From positions 5,430,392 through 5,494,391 of the forward strand of contig JAQFVV010000032.1 of the NCBI GenBank assembly GCA_028023455.1: DNA of 64,000 nucleotides, written 5' to 3'. Below, piece by piece: positions 35,420 through 45,806 of the stretch (position 1 is the first letter of the stretch; each line of letters opens with the position of its first letter). The notes beneath the pieces are model-generated. The model saw only the letters and a list, made by a program, of their open reading frames with translations, searched no databases and was not told the origin of the DNA. The translations under genes were made by a program, and so were the position numbers. The stretch is from Epiperipatus broadwayi (taxonomy: Eukaryota; Onychophora; Udeonychophora; Euonychophora; Peripatidae).

Positions 35420-35453
<34 letters not shown>
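35420..35453. repeat. (TA)n tract at left edge of tandem array
   Basis: About 34 bp of pure TA leading directly into the first array monomer (ATAATAATTAATAAAGC at 35452). Confidence 0.9.
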
Positions 35454-35457
<4 letters not shown>

Positions 35458-36601
35458 ATTAATAAAGCAAGTCATATATAACATGACATTACTTTTATGA
35501 GCTTGTAATTACAAAAATGCACATAGAGAGCGTACCAATAGCTCTAACAAGCTCGTAAATTAACAAGTGCGGTTATGAGAAATATTTAAAATCTCTATCC
35601 AGAACACTCTTATCTCCAGACCATGTTTCGGCTTATCCACGCCATGGAGAGCAGAATATTCGGACACTAGACCTAAAATATCAACTCAAAAACCAGCACT
35701 TATTTCAAACGATATTTAAGAAGAAACTCTGAATTTTTCGACATGAAAATGTCTTTAAATCCAGCTATCTAACTTAAATAGCTATATGGACTGAAGTATA
35801 TTCAGATCTACCATATTCTAATAGGCTAGCATAGCCAAAGCCTTAAAGGTAAAATTATAATAATTAATAAAGCAAGTCATATATAACATGACATTACTTT
35901 TATGAGCTTAATTACAAAATGCACATAGAGAGCGTACCAATACTCTAACAAGCTCAGAATTAACAAGTGTTATGAGAAATATTTAAAATCTCTATCCAGA
36001 ACACTCTTATCTCCAGACCATGGTTTCGGCTTATGGCCCACGTCAGTGGAGAGCTAGAATATTCGGACACTAGACCTAAAATATCAACTCAAAAAACCAG
36101 CACTTATTTCAAACGTATATTTAAGAAGAAACTTGAATTTTTCGACATGAAAATGTCTTTAAATCCAGCTATCTAACTTAAATAGCTATATGGACTGAAG
36201 TATATTCAGATCTACCATATTCTAATAGGCTCAGCATAGCCAAAGCCTTAAAGGTAAAATTATAATAATTAATAAAGCAAGTCATATATAACATGACATT
36301 ACTTTTATGAGCTTGAATTACAAAAATGCACATAGAGAGCGTACCAATAGCTCTAACAAGCTAGAATTAACAAGTGTTATGAGAAATATTTAAAATCTCT
36401 ATCCAGAACACTCTTATCTCCAGACCATGGTTCGGCTTATGGCCCACGCCAGTGGAGAGCTAGAATATTCGGACACTAGACCTAAAATATCAACTCAAAA
36501 AACCAGCACTTATTTCAAACGTATATTTAAGAAGAAACTCTGAATTTTTCGGACATGAAAATGTCTTTAAATCCAGCTATCTAACTTAAATAGCTATATT
36601 G

Positions 36602-36611
36602 AGATCGGAAG
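36602..36611. other. Adapter-derived corruption in monomer 3
   Basis: Where other monomers read GGGACTGAAGTATATTCAG, this one reads GAGATCGGAAGTATATCTCAG, containing the first ten bases of the Illumina TruSeq adapter (AGATCGGAAG). The event is short, so on its own it is only suggestive; with the neighbouring cases it is convincing. Confidence 0.65.
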
Positions 36612-36781
36612 TATATCTCAGATCTACCATATTCTAATAGGCTCAGCATAGCCAAAGCCTTAAAGGTAAAATTATAATAATTAATAAAGCAAGTCATATA
36701 TAACATGACATTACTTTTATGAGCTTGTAATTACAAAAATGCACATAGAGAGCGTACCAATAGCTCTAACAAGCTTGTTAC

Positions 36782-36803
36782 AGATCGGAAGAGCACACGT
36801 CTG
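36782..36803. other. Illumina TruSeq adapter sequence in assembly, monomer 4
   Basis: Twenty-two bases beginning AGATCGGAAGAGCACACGTC match the start of the standard TruSeq read-1 adapter exactly. They replace the segment GCTCGTAAATTAACAAGTGC found here in clean monomers. Confidence 0.95.
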
Positions 36804-36836
36804 TTATGAGAAATATTTAAAATCTCTATCCAGAAC

Positions 36837-36895
36837 ACTCTTATCTCCAGACCATGGTTTCGGGCTTATGGCCCACGTCAGTGGAGAGCTAGAAT
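36837..36895 (-). ncRNA. Type I hammerhead ribozyme, monomer 4
   Basis: Clean copy of the fold described at 39730-39788: all stems and the GAAA strand are intact, with core CUGACGU. The neighbouring sequence of this monomer carries adapter contamination at 36782-36803, just outside the ribozyme. Confidence 0.75.
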
Positions 36896-37576
36896 ATTCG
36901 GACACTAGACCTAAAAATATCAACTCAAAAAACCAGCACTTATTTCAAACGTATATTTAAGAAGAAACTTGAATTTTTCGACATGAAAATGTCTTTAAAT
37001 CCAGCTATCTAACTTAAATAGCTATATGGGACTGAAGTATATTCAGATCTACCATATTCTAATAGGCTCAGCATAGCCAAAGCCTTAAAGGTAAAATTAT
37101 AATAATTAATAAAGCAAGTCATATATAACATGACATTACTTTTATGAGCTTGTAATTACAAAAATGCACATAGAGAGCGTACCAATAGCTCTAACAAGTC
37201 AGAATTAACAAGTCGGTTATGAGAAATATTTAAAATCTCTATCCAGAACACTCTTATCTCCAGACCATGGTTTCGGCTTATGGCCCACGTCAGTGGAGAG
37301 CTAGAATATTCGGACACTAGACCTAAAATATCAACTCAAAAAACCAGCACTTATTTCAAACGATATTTAAGAAGAAACTCTGAATTTTTCGACATGAAAA
37401 TGTCTTTAAATCCAGCTATCTAACTTAAATAGCTATATGGGACTGAAGTATATTCAGATCTACCATATTCTAATAGGCTCAGCATAGCCAAAGCCTTAAA
37501 GGTAAAATTATAATAATTAATAAAGCAAGTCATATATAACATGACATTACTTTTATGAGCTTGTAATTACAAAAAT

Positions 37577-37632
37577 GCACATAGAGAGCTATTGGTACGC
37601 TCTCTATGTGCAGTCACGAACTCTTCCGATCT
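37577..37632. other. Inverted read chimera plus adapter end, monomer 6
   Basis: GCACATAGAGAG (37577-37588) is followed by its own inverse CTCTCTATGTGC (37600-37611), with CTATTGGTACG between; this is monomer sequence joined to its reverse complement. It then runs into GTCACGAACTCTTCCGATCT, whose last 12 bases equal the end of the Illumina adapter (CTCTTCCGATCT). This is a typical library artefact. Confidence 0.9.
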
Positions 37633-37663
37633 ATGAGAAATATTTAAAATCTCTATCCAGAAC

Positions 37664-37722
37664 ACTCTTATCTCCAGACCATGGTTTCGGGCTTATGGCC
37701 CACGTCAGTGGAGAGCTAGAAT
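37664..37722 (-). ncRNA. Type I hammerhead ribozyme, monomer 6
   Basis: All stems and core as in the reference copy at 39730-39788. Adapter-derived sequence lies on both sides (ends at 37632 and begins at 37760), but the ribozyme itself is unaffected. Confidence 0.75.
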
Positions 37723-37759
37723 ATCGGACACTAGACCTAAAATATCAACTCAAAAAACC

Positions 37760-37777
37760 AGATCGGAAGAGCACACG
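37760..37777. other. Illumina adapter sequence in assembly, monomer 6
   Basis: AGATCGGAAGAGCACACG (18 bases) matches the TruSeq adapter and replaces GCACTTATTTCAAACGTATA of clean monomers between AAAAAACC and TTTAAGAAG. Confidence 0.95.
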
Positions 37778-38023
37778 ATCTTTAAGAAGAAACTCTGAAT
37801 TTTTCGGACATGAAAATGTCTTTAAATCCAGCTATCTAACTTAAATAGCTATATGGGACTGAAGTATATTCAGATCTACCATATTCTAATAGGCTCAGCA
37901 TAGCCAAAGCCTTAAAGGTAAAATTATAATAATTAATAAAGCAAGTCATATATAACATGACATTACTTTTATGAGCTTGTAATTACAAAAATGCACATAG
38001 AGAGCGTACCAATAGATCTAACA

Positions 38024-38039
38024 AGCGTCGTGTAGGGAA
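38024..38039. other. Illumina universal adapter sequence in assembly, monomer 7
   Basis: AGCGTCGTGTAGGGAA (16 bases) matches the interior of the Illumina universal (read-2 side) adapter. It stands where clean monomers read AGCTCGTAAATTAAC. Confidence 0.9.
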
Positions 38040-38081
38040 CAAGTGCGGTTATGAGAAATATTTAAAATCTCTATCCAGAAC

Positions 38082-38140
38082 ACTCTTATCTCCAGACCAT
38101 GGTTTCGGGCTTATGGCCCACGTCAGTGGAGAGCTAGAAT
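38082..38140 (-). ncRNA. Type I hammerhead ribozyme, monomer 7
   Basis: Identical in all paired and core positions to the reference copy at 39730-39788. Adapter-like sequence at 38024-38039 lies 43 bp away. Confidence 0.75.
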
Positions 38141-39312
38141 ATTCGGACACTAGACCTAAAATATCAACTCAAAAACCAGCACTTATTTCAAACGTATATT
38201 TAAGAAGAAACTCTGAATTTTTCGACATGAAAATGTCTTTAAATCCAGCTATCTAACTTAAATAGCTATATGGGACTGAAGTATATTCAGATCTACCATA
38301 TTCTAATAGGCTCAGCATACCAAAGCCTTAAAGGTAAAATTATAATAATTAATAAAGCAAGTCATATATAACATGACATTACTTTTATGAGCTTGTAATT
38401 ACAAAAATGCACATAGAGAGCGTACCAATAGCTCTAACAAGTCAGAATTAACAAGTGCGGTTATGAGAAATATTTAAAATCTCTATCCAGAACACTCTTA
38501 TCTCCAGACCATGGTTTCGGCTTATGGCCCACGCCAGTGGAGAGCTAGAATATTCGGACACTAGACCTAAAATATCAACTCAAAAACCAGCACTTATTTC
38601 AAACGATATTTAAGAAGAAACTCTGAATTTTTCGGACATGAAAATGTCTTTAAATCCAGCTATCTAACTTAAATAGCTATATGGACTGAAGTATATTCAG
38701 ATCTACCATATTCTAATAGGCTCAGCATAGCCAAAGCCTTAAAGGTAAAATTATAATAATTAATAAAGCAAGTCATATATAACATGACATTACTTTTATG
38801 AGCTTGTAATTACAAAAATGCACATAGAGAGCGTACCAATAGCTCTAACAAGTCAATTAACAAGTGGGTTATGAGAAATATTTAAAATCTCTATCCAGAA
38901 CACTCTTATCTCCAGACCATGGTTTCGCTTATCCCACGTCAGTGGAGAGCTAGAATATTCGGACACTAGACCTAAAATATCAACTCAAAAAACCAGCACT
39001 TATTTCAAACGTATATTTAAGAAGAAACTCTGAATTTTTCGGACATGAAAATGTCTTTAAATCCAGCTATCTAACTTAAATAGCTATATGGGACTGAAGT
39101 ATATTCAGATCTACCATATTCTAATAGGCTAGCATAGCCAAAGCCTTAAAGGTAAATTATAATAATTAATAAAGCAAGTCATATATAACATGACATTACT
39201 TTTATGAGCTTGTAATTACAAAAATGCACATAGAGAGCGTACCAATAGCTCTAACAAGCTCAGAAATTAACAAGTGCGGTTATGAGAAATATTTAAAATC
39301 TCTATCCAGAAC

Positions 39313-39371
39313 ACTCTTATCTCCAGACCATGGTTTCGGGCTTATGGCCCACGTCAGTGGAGAGCTAGAAT
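39313..39371 (-). ncRNA. Type I hammerhead ribozyme, monomer 10
   Basis: Identical in all paired and core positions to the reference copy at 39730-39788, in a monomer without visible adapter sequence. Confidence 0.8.
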
Positions 39372-39729
39372 ATTCGGACACTAGACCTAAAATATCAACT
39401 CAAAAAACCAGCACTTATTTCAAACGTATATTTAAGAAGAAACTCTGAATTTTTCGGACATGAAAATGTCTTTAAATCCAGCTATCTAACTTAAATAGCT
39501 ATATGGGACTGAAGTATATTCAGATCTACCATATTCTAATAGGCTCAGCATAGCCAAAGCCTTAAAGGTAAAATTATAATAATTAATAAAGCAAGTCATA
39601 TATAACATGACATTACTTTTATGAGCTTGTAATTACAAAAATGCACATAGAGAGCGTACCAATAGCTCTAACAAGCTCGTAAATTAACAAGTGCGGTTAT
39701 GAGAAATATTTAAAATCTCTATCCAGAAC

Positions 39730-39788
39730 ACTCTTATCTCCAGACCATGGTTTCGGGCTTATGGCCCACGTCAGTGGAGAGCTAGAAT
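39730..39788 (-). ncRNA. Type I hammerhead ribozyme, monomer 11 (reference copy)
   Basis: Read on the minus strand. Outer stem I ATTCT pairs with AGAGT (39784-39788 with 39730-39734), with an internal loop AGC/TA. Inner stem I TCTCCA (39775-39780) pairs with TGGAGA (39737-39742) over 6 perfect bp. The core strand is CTGACGT (39768-39774). Stem II is GGGC (39764-39767) with GCCC (39755-39758) around loop CATAA, followed by GAAA (39751-39754). Stem III is CC/GG inside the palindrome ACCATGGT, followed by C17, so cleavage is predicted after GUC, between 39743 and 39742. C3, U4, G5, A6, G8, G12, A13 and A14 are present. Position 9 is U rather than the conserved A, and stem III is too short for a stable hairpin, so activity may need a dimeric form. 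Confidence 0.8.
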
Positions 39789-40394
39789 ATTCGGACACTA
39801 GACCTAAAATATCAACTCAAAAAAAAAACCAGCACTTATTTCAAACGTATATTTAAGAAGAAACTCTGAATTTTTCGGACATGAAAATGTCTTTAAATCC
39901 AGCTATCTAACTTAAATAGCTATAGGGACTGAAGTATATTCAGATCTACCATATTCTAATAGGCTCAGCATAGCCAAAGCCTTAAAGGTAAAATTATAAT
40001 AATTAATAAAGCAGTCATATATAACATGACATTACTTTTATGAGCTTGTAATTACAAAAATGCACATAGAGAGCGTACCAAAGCTCTAACAAGCTCGAAA
40101 TTAACAAGTGCGGTTATGAGAAATATTTAAAATCTCTATCCAGAACACCTTACTCCAGACCATGGTTTCGGCTTATGGCCCACGTCAGTGGAGAGCTAGA
40201 ATATTCGGACACTAGACCTAAAATATCAACTCAAAAACCAGCACTTATTTCAAACGATATTTAAGAAGAAACTCTGAATTTTCGACATGAAAATGTCTTT
40301 AAATCCAGCATCTAACTTAAATAGCTATATGGGACTGAAGTAATTCAGATCTACCATATTCTAATAGGCTCAGCAAGCCAAAGCCTTAAAGGTA

Positions 40395-40396
<2 letters not shown>

Positions 40397-40475
<79 letters not shown>
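40397..40475. repeat. (TA)n tract at right edge of tandem array
   Basis: About 79 bp of pure TA starting directly after the last monomer's GGTAAAA and ending at CAGTGCATGG, a motif also found after the (TA)n tract at 26642-26663. Confidence 0.9.
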
Positions 40476-40478
<3 letters not shown>

Positions 40479-43400
40479 TGCATGGTTTATATTAAGATAG
40501 AAAATCTTAAAACTTTAATGGACAAGCTTCAATCTTCTCCATTCTCCAACTCTTTAGCCATCCATATCATTGAAAATATGATGTTAACATGTTCATAATA
40601 AAGAAATTTGTATAAAATAATGTCTAATAAATATTAATATTTATTTTCTATCTATTTTATGTTTGAGATATGAAAAGTGTATAATCATACAGTGTTTCAA
40701 AGACATTAACATTGAATAGAAATAGGTTGATTATTATTTGAAAATAACCCTCAATTTAAATGCTGGAGAATAATAGTCATCATCATAATAATAAATCATA
40801 AATGCTCTATGTGGTCTTCAATTAGTTTATTTCACCAACTAATCAATTATTAATCAACCTCACTTAACAATACTGGAGAAGTTTTTACTCTTTTAAAAGA
40901 AGCAAGTGTGATTACTGCTTAGCATACCTAAATGATATTTATGACATTGGGCTTATTTATTTCACAGCAAGATCCTTTCCTGAATTCATTTGCAGGCTTA
41001 TACATAATAATGTAATGTTATTGCATTTACTCATATCCAATATTATCAATAATAAAACTTAAAAAACTCTGTGCTTTCATATAATAATATCTGAAGAACT
41101 GTTATATTCTTTATTGCATTAATAATAATATTAACTATTTAAATAAAAATCAATTATAATAAAGTTCATTAAATAATCCATAAATTTATACTCCAACAGT
41201 TATAATGATTTAAAAATTTATACCAATGAAATATTGATAAGTGAGAATATTTCAAAGTTTTTGGAAATTTGCAAACACTTTTAAAATAACAGCATTCAAG
41301 ATGATGTAAAGCATAATTAATATCATTTGTAATGTAATTCTTTTTGGAATACAATATAAAGATTAATCAACTCCATTTATCGTACTTGTTAATCCAAGTT
41401 AAATCATATTTAATATGTTAATCCATTTTAAGGTTTGTTTCTAAATTCAATGTTTATCATATTTAATGTCTGCATTAATAATCCATAATATATTAGTGGC
41501 ATTTAAATATTTAGCATTCATAATCCATTATTAATTTCCTTAAGCACTGGAGAAAAATCATAGTTCATTATACAAAGCAATTTAATCCATTTGAAAAGAT
41601 TTTATAATTTTATCCAAAATTTTAACATTTAGTACTTCTTTCATTTCAAATATGTTAATAATTTATTCATGAATAGATCTTTAATCTATAAACATCACAT
41701 GATGAGAGTTTTGCCTGTTTTGATCTTTAATCTATGTTGCTAATTAGTTCTGGTTATATGTATGATCAAGCAAATACTTTATCATCCATAAATAAAGTGA
41801 TTTTTATTAATTTTGAATTAAAGTCCAGCACTTTTCTAAGTGACACATATTTGGCATATTTGAATTGAAAAATTATTACTTAAAAGTTTTTTTTAATAAT
41901 TAAAGATGAGATAAATTCACAATATTGAGATATAATATGCATATTTTTGAAATGAAGAAAATACTTATTTTCCAATATTTTGAGAATAAATATCAGCAAC
42001 TTATTTGAAGTTGATAACATAATTTTCCAAATATATCATCTATTTACTATTTTTTTCTTCATAAGAACTTCATTGATTTTATAATATGTTTACATTAGTA
42101 TAATAAAATACAGTTAACAACAAAGCTGGGATGAGGTTCACACAACTAGTCCTGCAGTCAGGAACAACTAAATTTACAGCCCAAACATTATAAATGAAAT
42201 TCTGCAATGGAGAGAAAGTCCCATGTAGTCTTAAAAATAAATAAAGGAGCTAATTTTTTGTCTCTATCATGGATAGTTCAAGGCTTTGATATGAATAACT
42301 GATGGGTATTATCAATGGTAGGATTAAAGATCCATTAGATGTATGCTTATATTTACTATTTCTTTCAATTAAAGAAATCCAGCAATTTAATTTGGAATTG
42401 TTAGACAGCATTCCATTAGTCATTTTATTCATTTTCCATTAACTGAAATAAATAAGATTTATTGAAATAATAATTAATTAATTTTAATCAATGACATTTT
42501 CTGATTGTCATTCATCCTTTATCTAGTATGATGAGGAAAAACCATTTTACCCCAAAAAGTCAAATACCCAGATTGAGTAAACTTAGTTGATCTATTATTG
42601 AAGGTCAACAAAATGGCAATTTAAACTTTTTAACTTGCCAAGATTTTGGTTGCAATCAAATTTTTTGAAGACTCTGATTTTTCCAAAATTCGATTTTTAT
42701 ACCTGTTGTTTAGATGATGTCTAAATTATGACATTTTTCTTATTGTGCATTGAAGTTTCCTATTTTTTTGAAAAATTTGGAATAGCTGACAAGGTTGTGT
42801 GTAAAACTTTATGAACACCATTCAAAAATAAAGAGAATAAAAATTTCAAGTTTTTTAATTGCTTTATTTTTATTTTTAGGTTTGAAATAATATTACAACC
42901 ATTTATTTAAAACAAATAAATTATAAACCTTAATAGTTCCACAAAATTTATTTTAATTAATTTTAAATTGACTTTTTAATAAATATTATTAAATCAATAT
43001 TCTATAAAATTTACTAAATCTAAATTTAAATATATAAGTTTCCATACATGCATACAAAAATATAAAATGTAAAAACTGTCTATTCTACATCTTAATAAAA
43101 ATGTAATCTGAAATATAAGTTCTTTACTTTAAAATATTTTAGTGTTATAATGTCAGATTTATAATTCTATATTTTTGTATTAAATTATTTATTTTATGTG
43201 TGAGTACCTCTGTTTTTTTATACAATTCTATAGCTCTGTTCCTTAATAAGAATTATGACAAAAGCATATCTATTTTTATACAAGCGTTGGTCGTAAAATC
43301 TGCTTGAGAAGCCATTTTTAAATGCTTTATAAAATTATAATTTCTCTTAAGCATTAAGATAAAAACTTTTGTACTTAATATTTATTATATTATATGATAT

Positions 43401-44027
43401 TCAACCACTGATAGCAATGAATATATTTGCTTAAGTATAAAAAATAAAGCCAATAAAATTTTTAGTTTTTTTTAATTACATTATACAATTGCAGTGATAG
43501 GGTAAGGTTACAATTTATGTATAATAGTAAGTAGTATTAGAATAATTGTAAATAAACAATAGACAGATTTTAGTTTTTTTATTACATAAACAAGCTTTTA
43601 AATTGTTATCCACTATTTAACATTAAATAAAATAGAAATTTTTTTACATTATACATATCTTCAATTATACCTACTTTATTAGGCATGATATAGGCTTCAA
43701 TGTATATTAACCATGCCATGTCTAGTTGAAAAAGTAGGCATAAGATGAGACAACTAGTCTGTTATTTTACATTGTATAGAGGCTGGCAATTTTAAAATCT
43801 TGTACTTGCAATAAAAAAACCTTTAAAAAAATCATATTCACTAAAATTCTTCAAAGCACTTTTGCTGCCATAAGTTACCATGATAATTATATACTTTTTT
43901 TATTTTCTATTATAAAATGCAGCAATAGAAACTTAACTCCATAGTTGCATATATATTTCTAAAAACATAACTTTACCATTTTTAGATTTTTTTTTTTAGC
44001 TATTCTATCAAGATAAATAACCTTCAG
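40476..44027. other. AT-rich spacer, no gene recognised
   Basis: Non-coding appearance. A somewhat more complex stretch at about 42110-42430 may be a very old LINE C-terminus on the minus strand (DCRTS near 42155), but it is too weak to annotate. Confidence 0.5.
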
Positions 44028-44086
44028 ACTTTTTTTTTTCATATGTCAAATATGTTGATCAGGAAACGAACCCAGGCCAGCTGCTA
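44028..44086 (-). repeat. SINE family A, third copy (5'-truncated)
   Basis: On the minus strand: GGCCTGGGTTCGTTTCC (box B), GATCAACATATTTGACATATG and a run of A. This matches the 3' half and tail of the copies at 5250-5348 and 6948-7005. Confidence 0.6.
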
Positions 44087-44585
44087 GCTAATTTAACTTT
44101 AAATGGAATATTTCTGAAAAATCTCAATAATTTTATTAAATAAATATTATATTTTAAAGCAGAATTATTTTTGAATAAATCTTATTTAAAAGATGATCAA
44201 AATACCTGACCTGCTCAAAATATCAACATTTTACATATAAAAAAGAACTATTTATTGTCATAATAGGATTATATATAGCAGTGATATGTTAGTTTAAATC
44301 TGTTTAAAAAAACCTAAAATGCCTGAATATGACAAAATAATTTTCTGCACACTTTTAATAAGCTAATAATTTTTTTAAGTCTTTTTATCAGCCATTATTT
44401 CTCTATCTTTAAATTTTTGTATTGCTTATGAAGATGTCATTCATTTTATTTATCATCCATAAAAAGTGCTCCGTGTTTCCTTTCACTTAAATAATTAATA
44501 TTATGATCATTGTTTTAAAAAAGACAAAACCAAACTCCTTCAAAATCATAACAGTCTCTAAAAGAATTACTGTAATATAGTGATT

Positions 44586-45806
44586 ATCATCATCATTGTA
44601 AACGATTATCAATCCACTGCTGGATGAAGGTCTCTCCAAATTCAATCTATCTTCTCTGATCCCTAGCCTTTCTTCTCCACATCATTCCTGCACACTTTCT
44701 TATTTCATTCATTCATTTGATGCATGATCACTTTCTGGGTCGTTTACAGTCTCTTGGAATCCATTTTAAGATTGTAATTGTTCATCTATTATCATCACCT
44801 CTAGAAATATGTCCAGCTCAACTCCATTTCAGTCTTTTCATTCTTTCAAAGAATAAAAGAATTTTTGTCTACAAAGAACATTGGATTTCAATCAATTAAA
44901 ATAACAAGCTGAGTTTAAATAAATGGTTTTAGTACAGTAGATCATATCCAAGTATTGAGAGAAGTTATAGAATAGGACCAATGAATATGAGTTGCCATTG
45001 TGCTTTAAATTTGAAACTAAGAAAAGACATTTGATTCTATAAGTTATTTCTTCAGTGATTAAAGCATTGGATCATCAAGGTATAGGCCAAGAATATTATC
45101 ATATTCTGAAAAATATTTATAAGAAAGTAAAGAAATAATTAGATTACATAATGTTACTAAGAAGGTTAACATTGAGAAGGCTGTAAGATAGAGTGATTCC
45201 ATATCTCCAAAACTTTTTACAGCAGTGCTGCAATAAGTTTTTTGCACATTAAAATGGGAAGCTAAAGGAATTGGAGATTATTTAAGTCATTTAGATTTTG
45301 CAGATGATATAGTTTGTTTTTACAAATCATGCTTTATAGTTTCAGAAAATGTTGCATGAATTATCAGATAAAAGTAAAAAAGTAGGACTAAAGATAAATG
45401 TTAAAAAAACTAAAGTAATGTTCAATGGATTTTCTCAAAAGATGAAAATAAAGATTGATTATGATGAGTTAGAAGATATTAACAACTACAATACCTTGGT
45501 CAGATTATTACTACTGATGGAAACATCATGGATGAAATTAATCATAGAATAAAACTTGGTTGGAGTGCTTTTGGTAGAAATAACTTAATATTAAAAGAAA
45601 ATATACCTAGGTGAGGATGTGTTTTACCAGTTTTTACTTATGGATCTGAGACTTGAATACTTAATAGAAGGGCAATATAAAGACTTCAGACAACTCAAAG
45701 AAATATGGAGAGATGCATGTTAGAAGTAACAAGAAAAGATTGAAAATACAATATATGGGTAAAAGAACAAACAGGTGTTATTGATATTGTTGAAAGAATT
45801 AAAAGG
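44586..45806 (-). mobile_element. RTE copy with internal inversion (twin-priming structure)
   Basis: 44586-about 44853 is the RTE 3' end on the minus strand, with the ATGATGATG-type tail at 44586-44597 and the ERMKRLKWS...GH region. From about 44862 to 45805 the same element runs on the plus strand, from the RT segment GTCTACA...GGATTTC...AACAAGCTG to GAAAGAATTAAAAGG. Both segments meet the same element position (GAAAGAATNAAAAG) at their outer or inner boundary. That is the pattern expected when a second priming event inverts the 5' part of a non-LTR insertion. Multiple stops and frameshifts show it is dead. Confidence 0.75.

Larger units (their letters stand above)
35452..40398 (-). mobile_element. 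Retrozyme-like tandem array: 12 monomers of ~405-425 bp with hammerhead ribozymes
   Basis: Twelve head-to-tail monomers start at 35452, 35857, 36262, 36674, 37099, 37510, 37926, 38342, 38753, 39159, 39576 and 39996. Each begins ATAATAATTAATAAAGCAAG and ends CCTTAAAGGTAAAA; the array starts and ends at the same phase and lies between (TA)n tracts. Every monomer carries, on the minus strand, a type I hammerhead fold (five clean copies are listed separately). Metazoan retrozymes are tandem non-autonomous elements of a few hundred bp whose RNA is cut to unit length by such ribozymes and circularised; unit size, tandem layout and ribozyme type fit that class. Damaged hammerheads lie near 35606-35657, 36003-36060, 36410-36466, 37250-37307, 38494-38551, 38902-38956 and 40145-40202, mostly with one or two bases missing from G/C runs. 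The plus-strand frames within monomers (MHIESVPIAL...) overlap the ribozyme and break in most copies, so I do not treat them as genes. Parts of the array are corrupted by adapter sequence. Confidence 0.8.

Noticed and set aside
36739-39448. Plus-strand open frames beginning MHIESVPIAL in several array monomers
   Set aside because: They overlap the hammerhead on the other strand, break at TAA in other monomers (for example 39681), and two of the longer versions exist only because of adapter insertions.
42110-42432. Possible LINE C-terminal zinc-finger relic on the minus strand
   Set aside because: Only a short DCRTS-like phrase supports it; the rest does not align convincingly.
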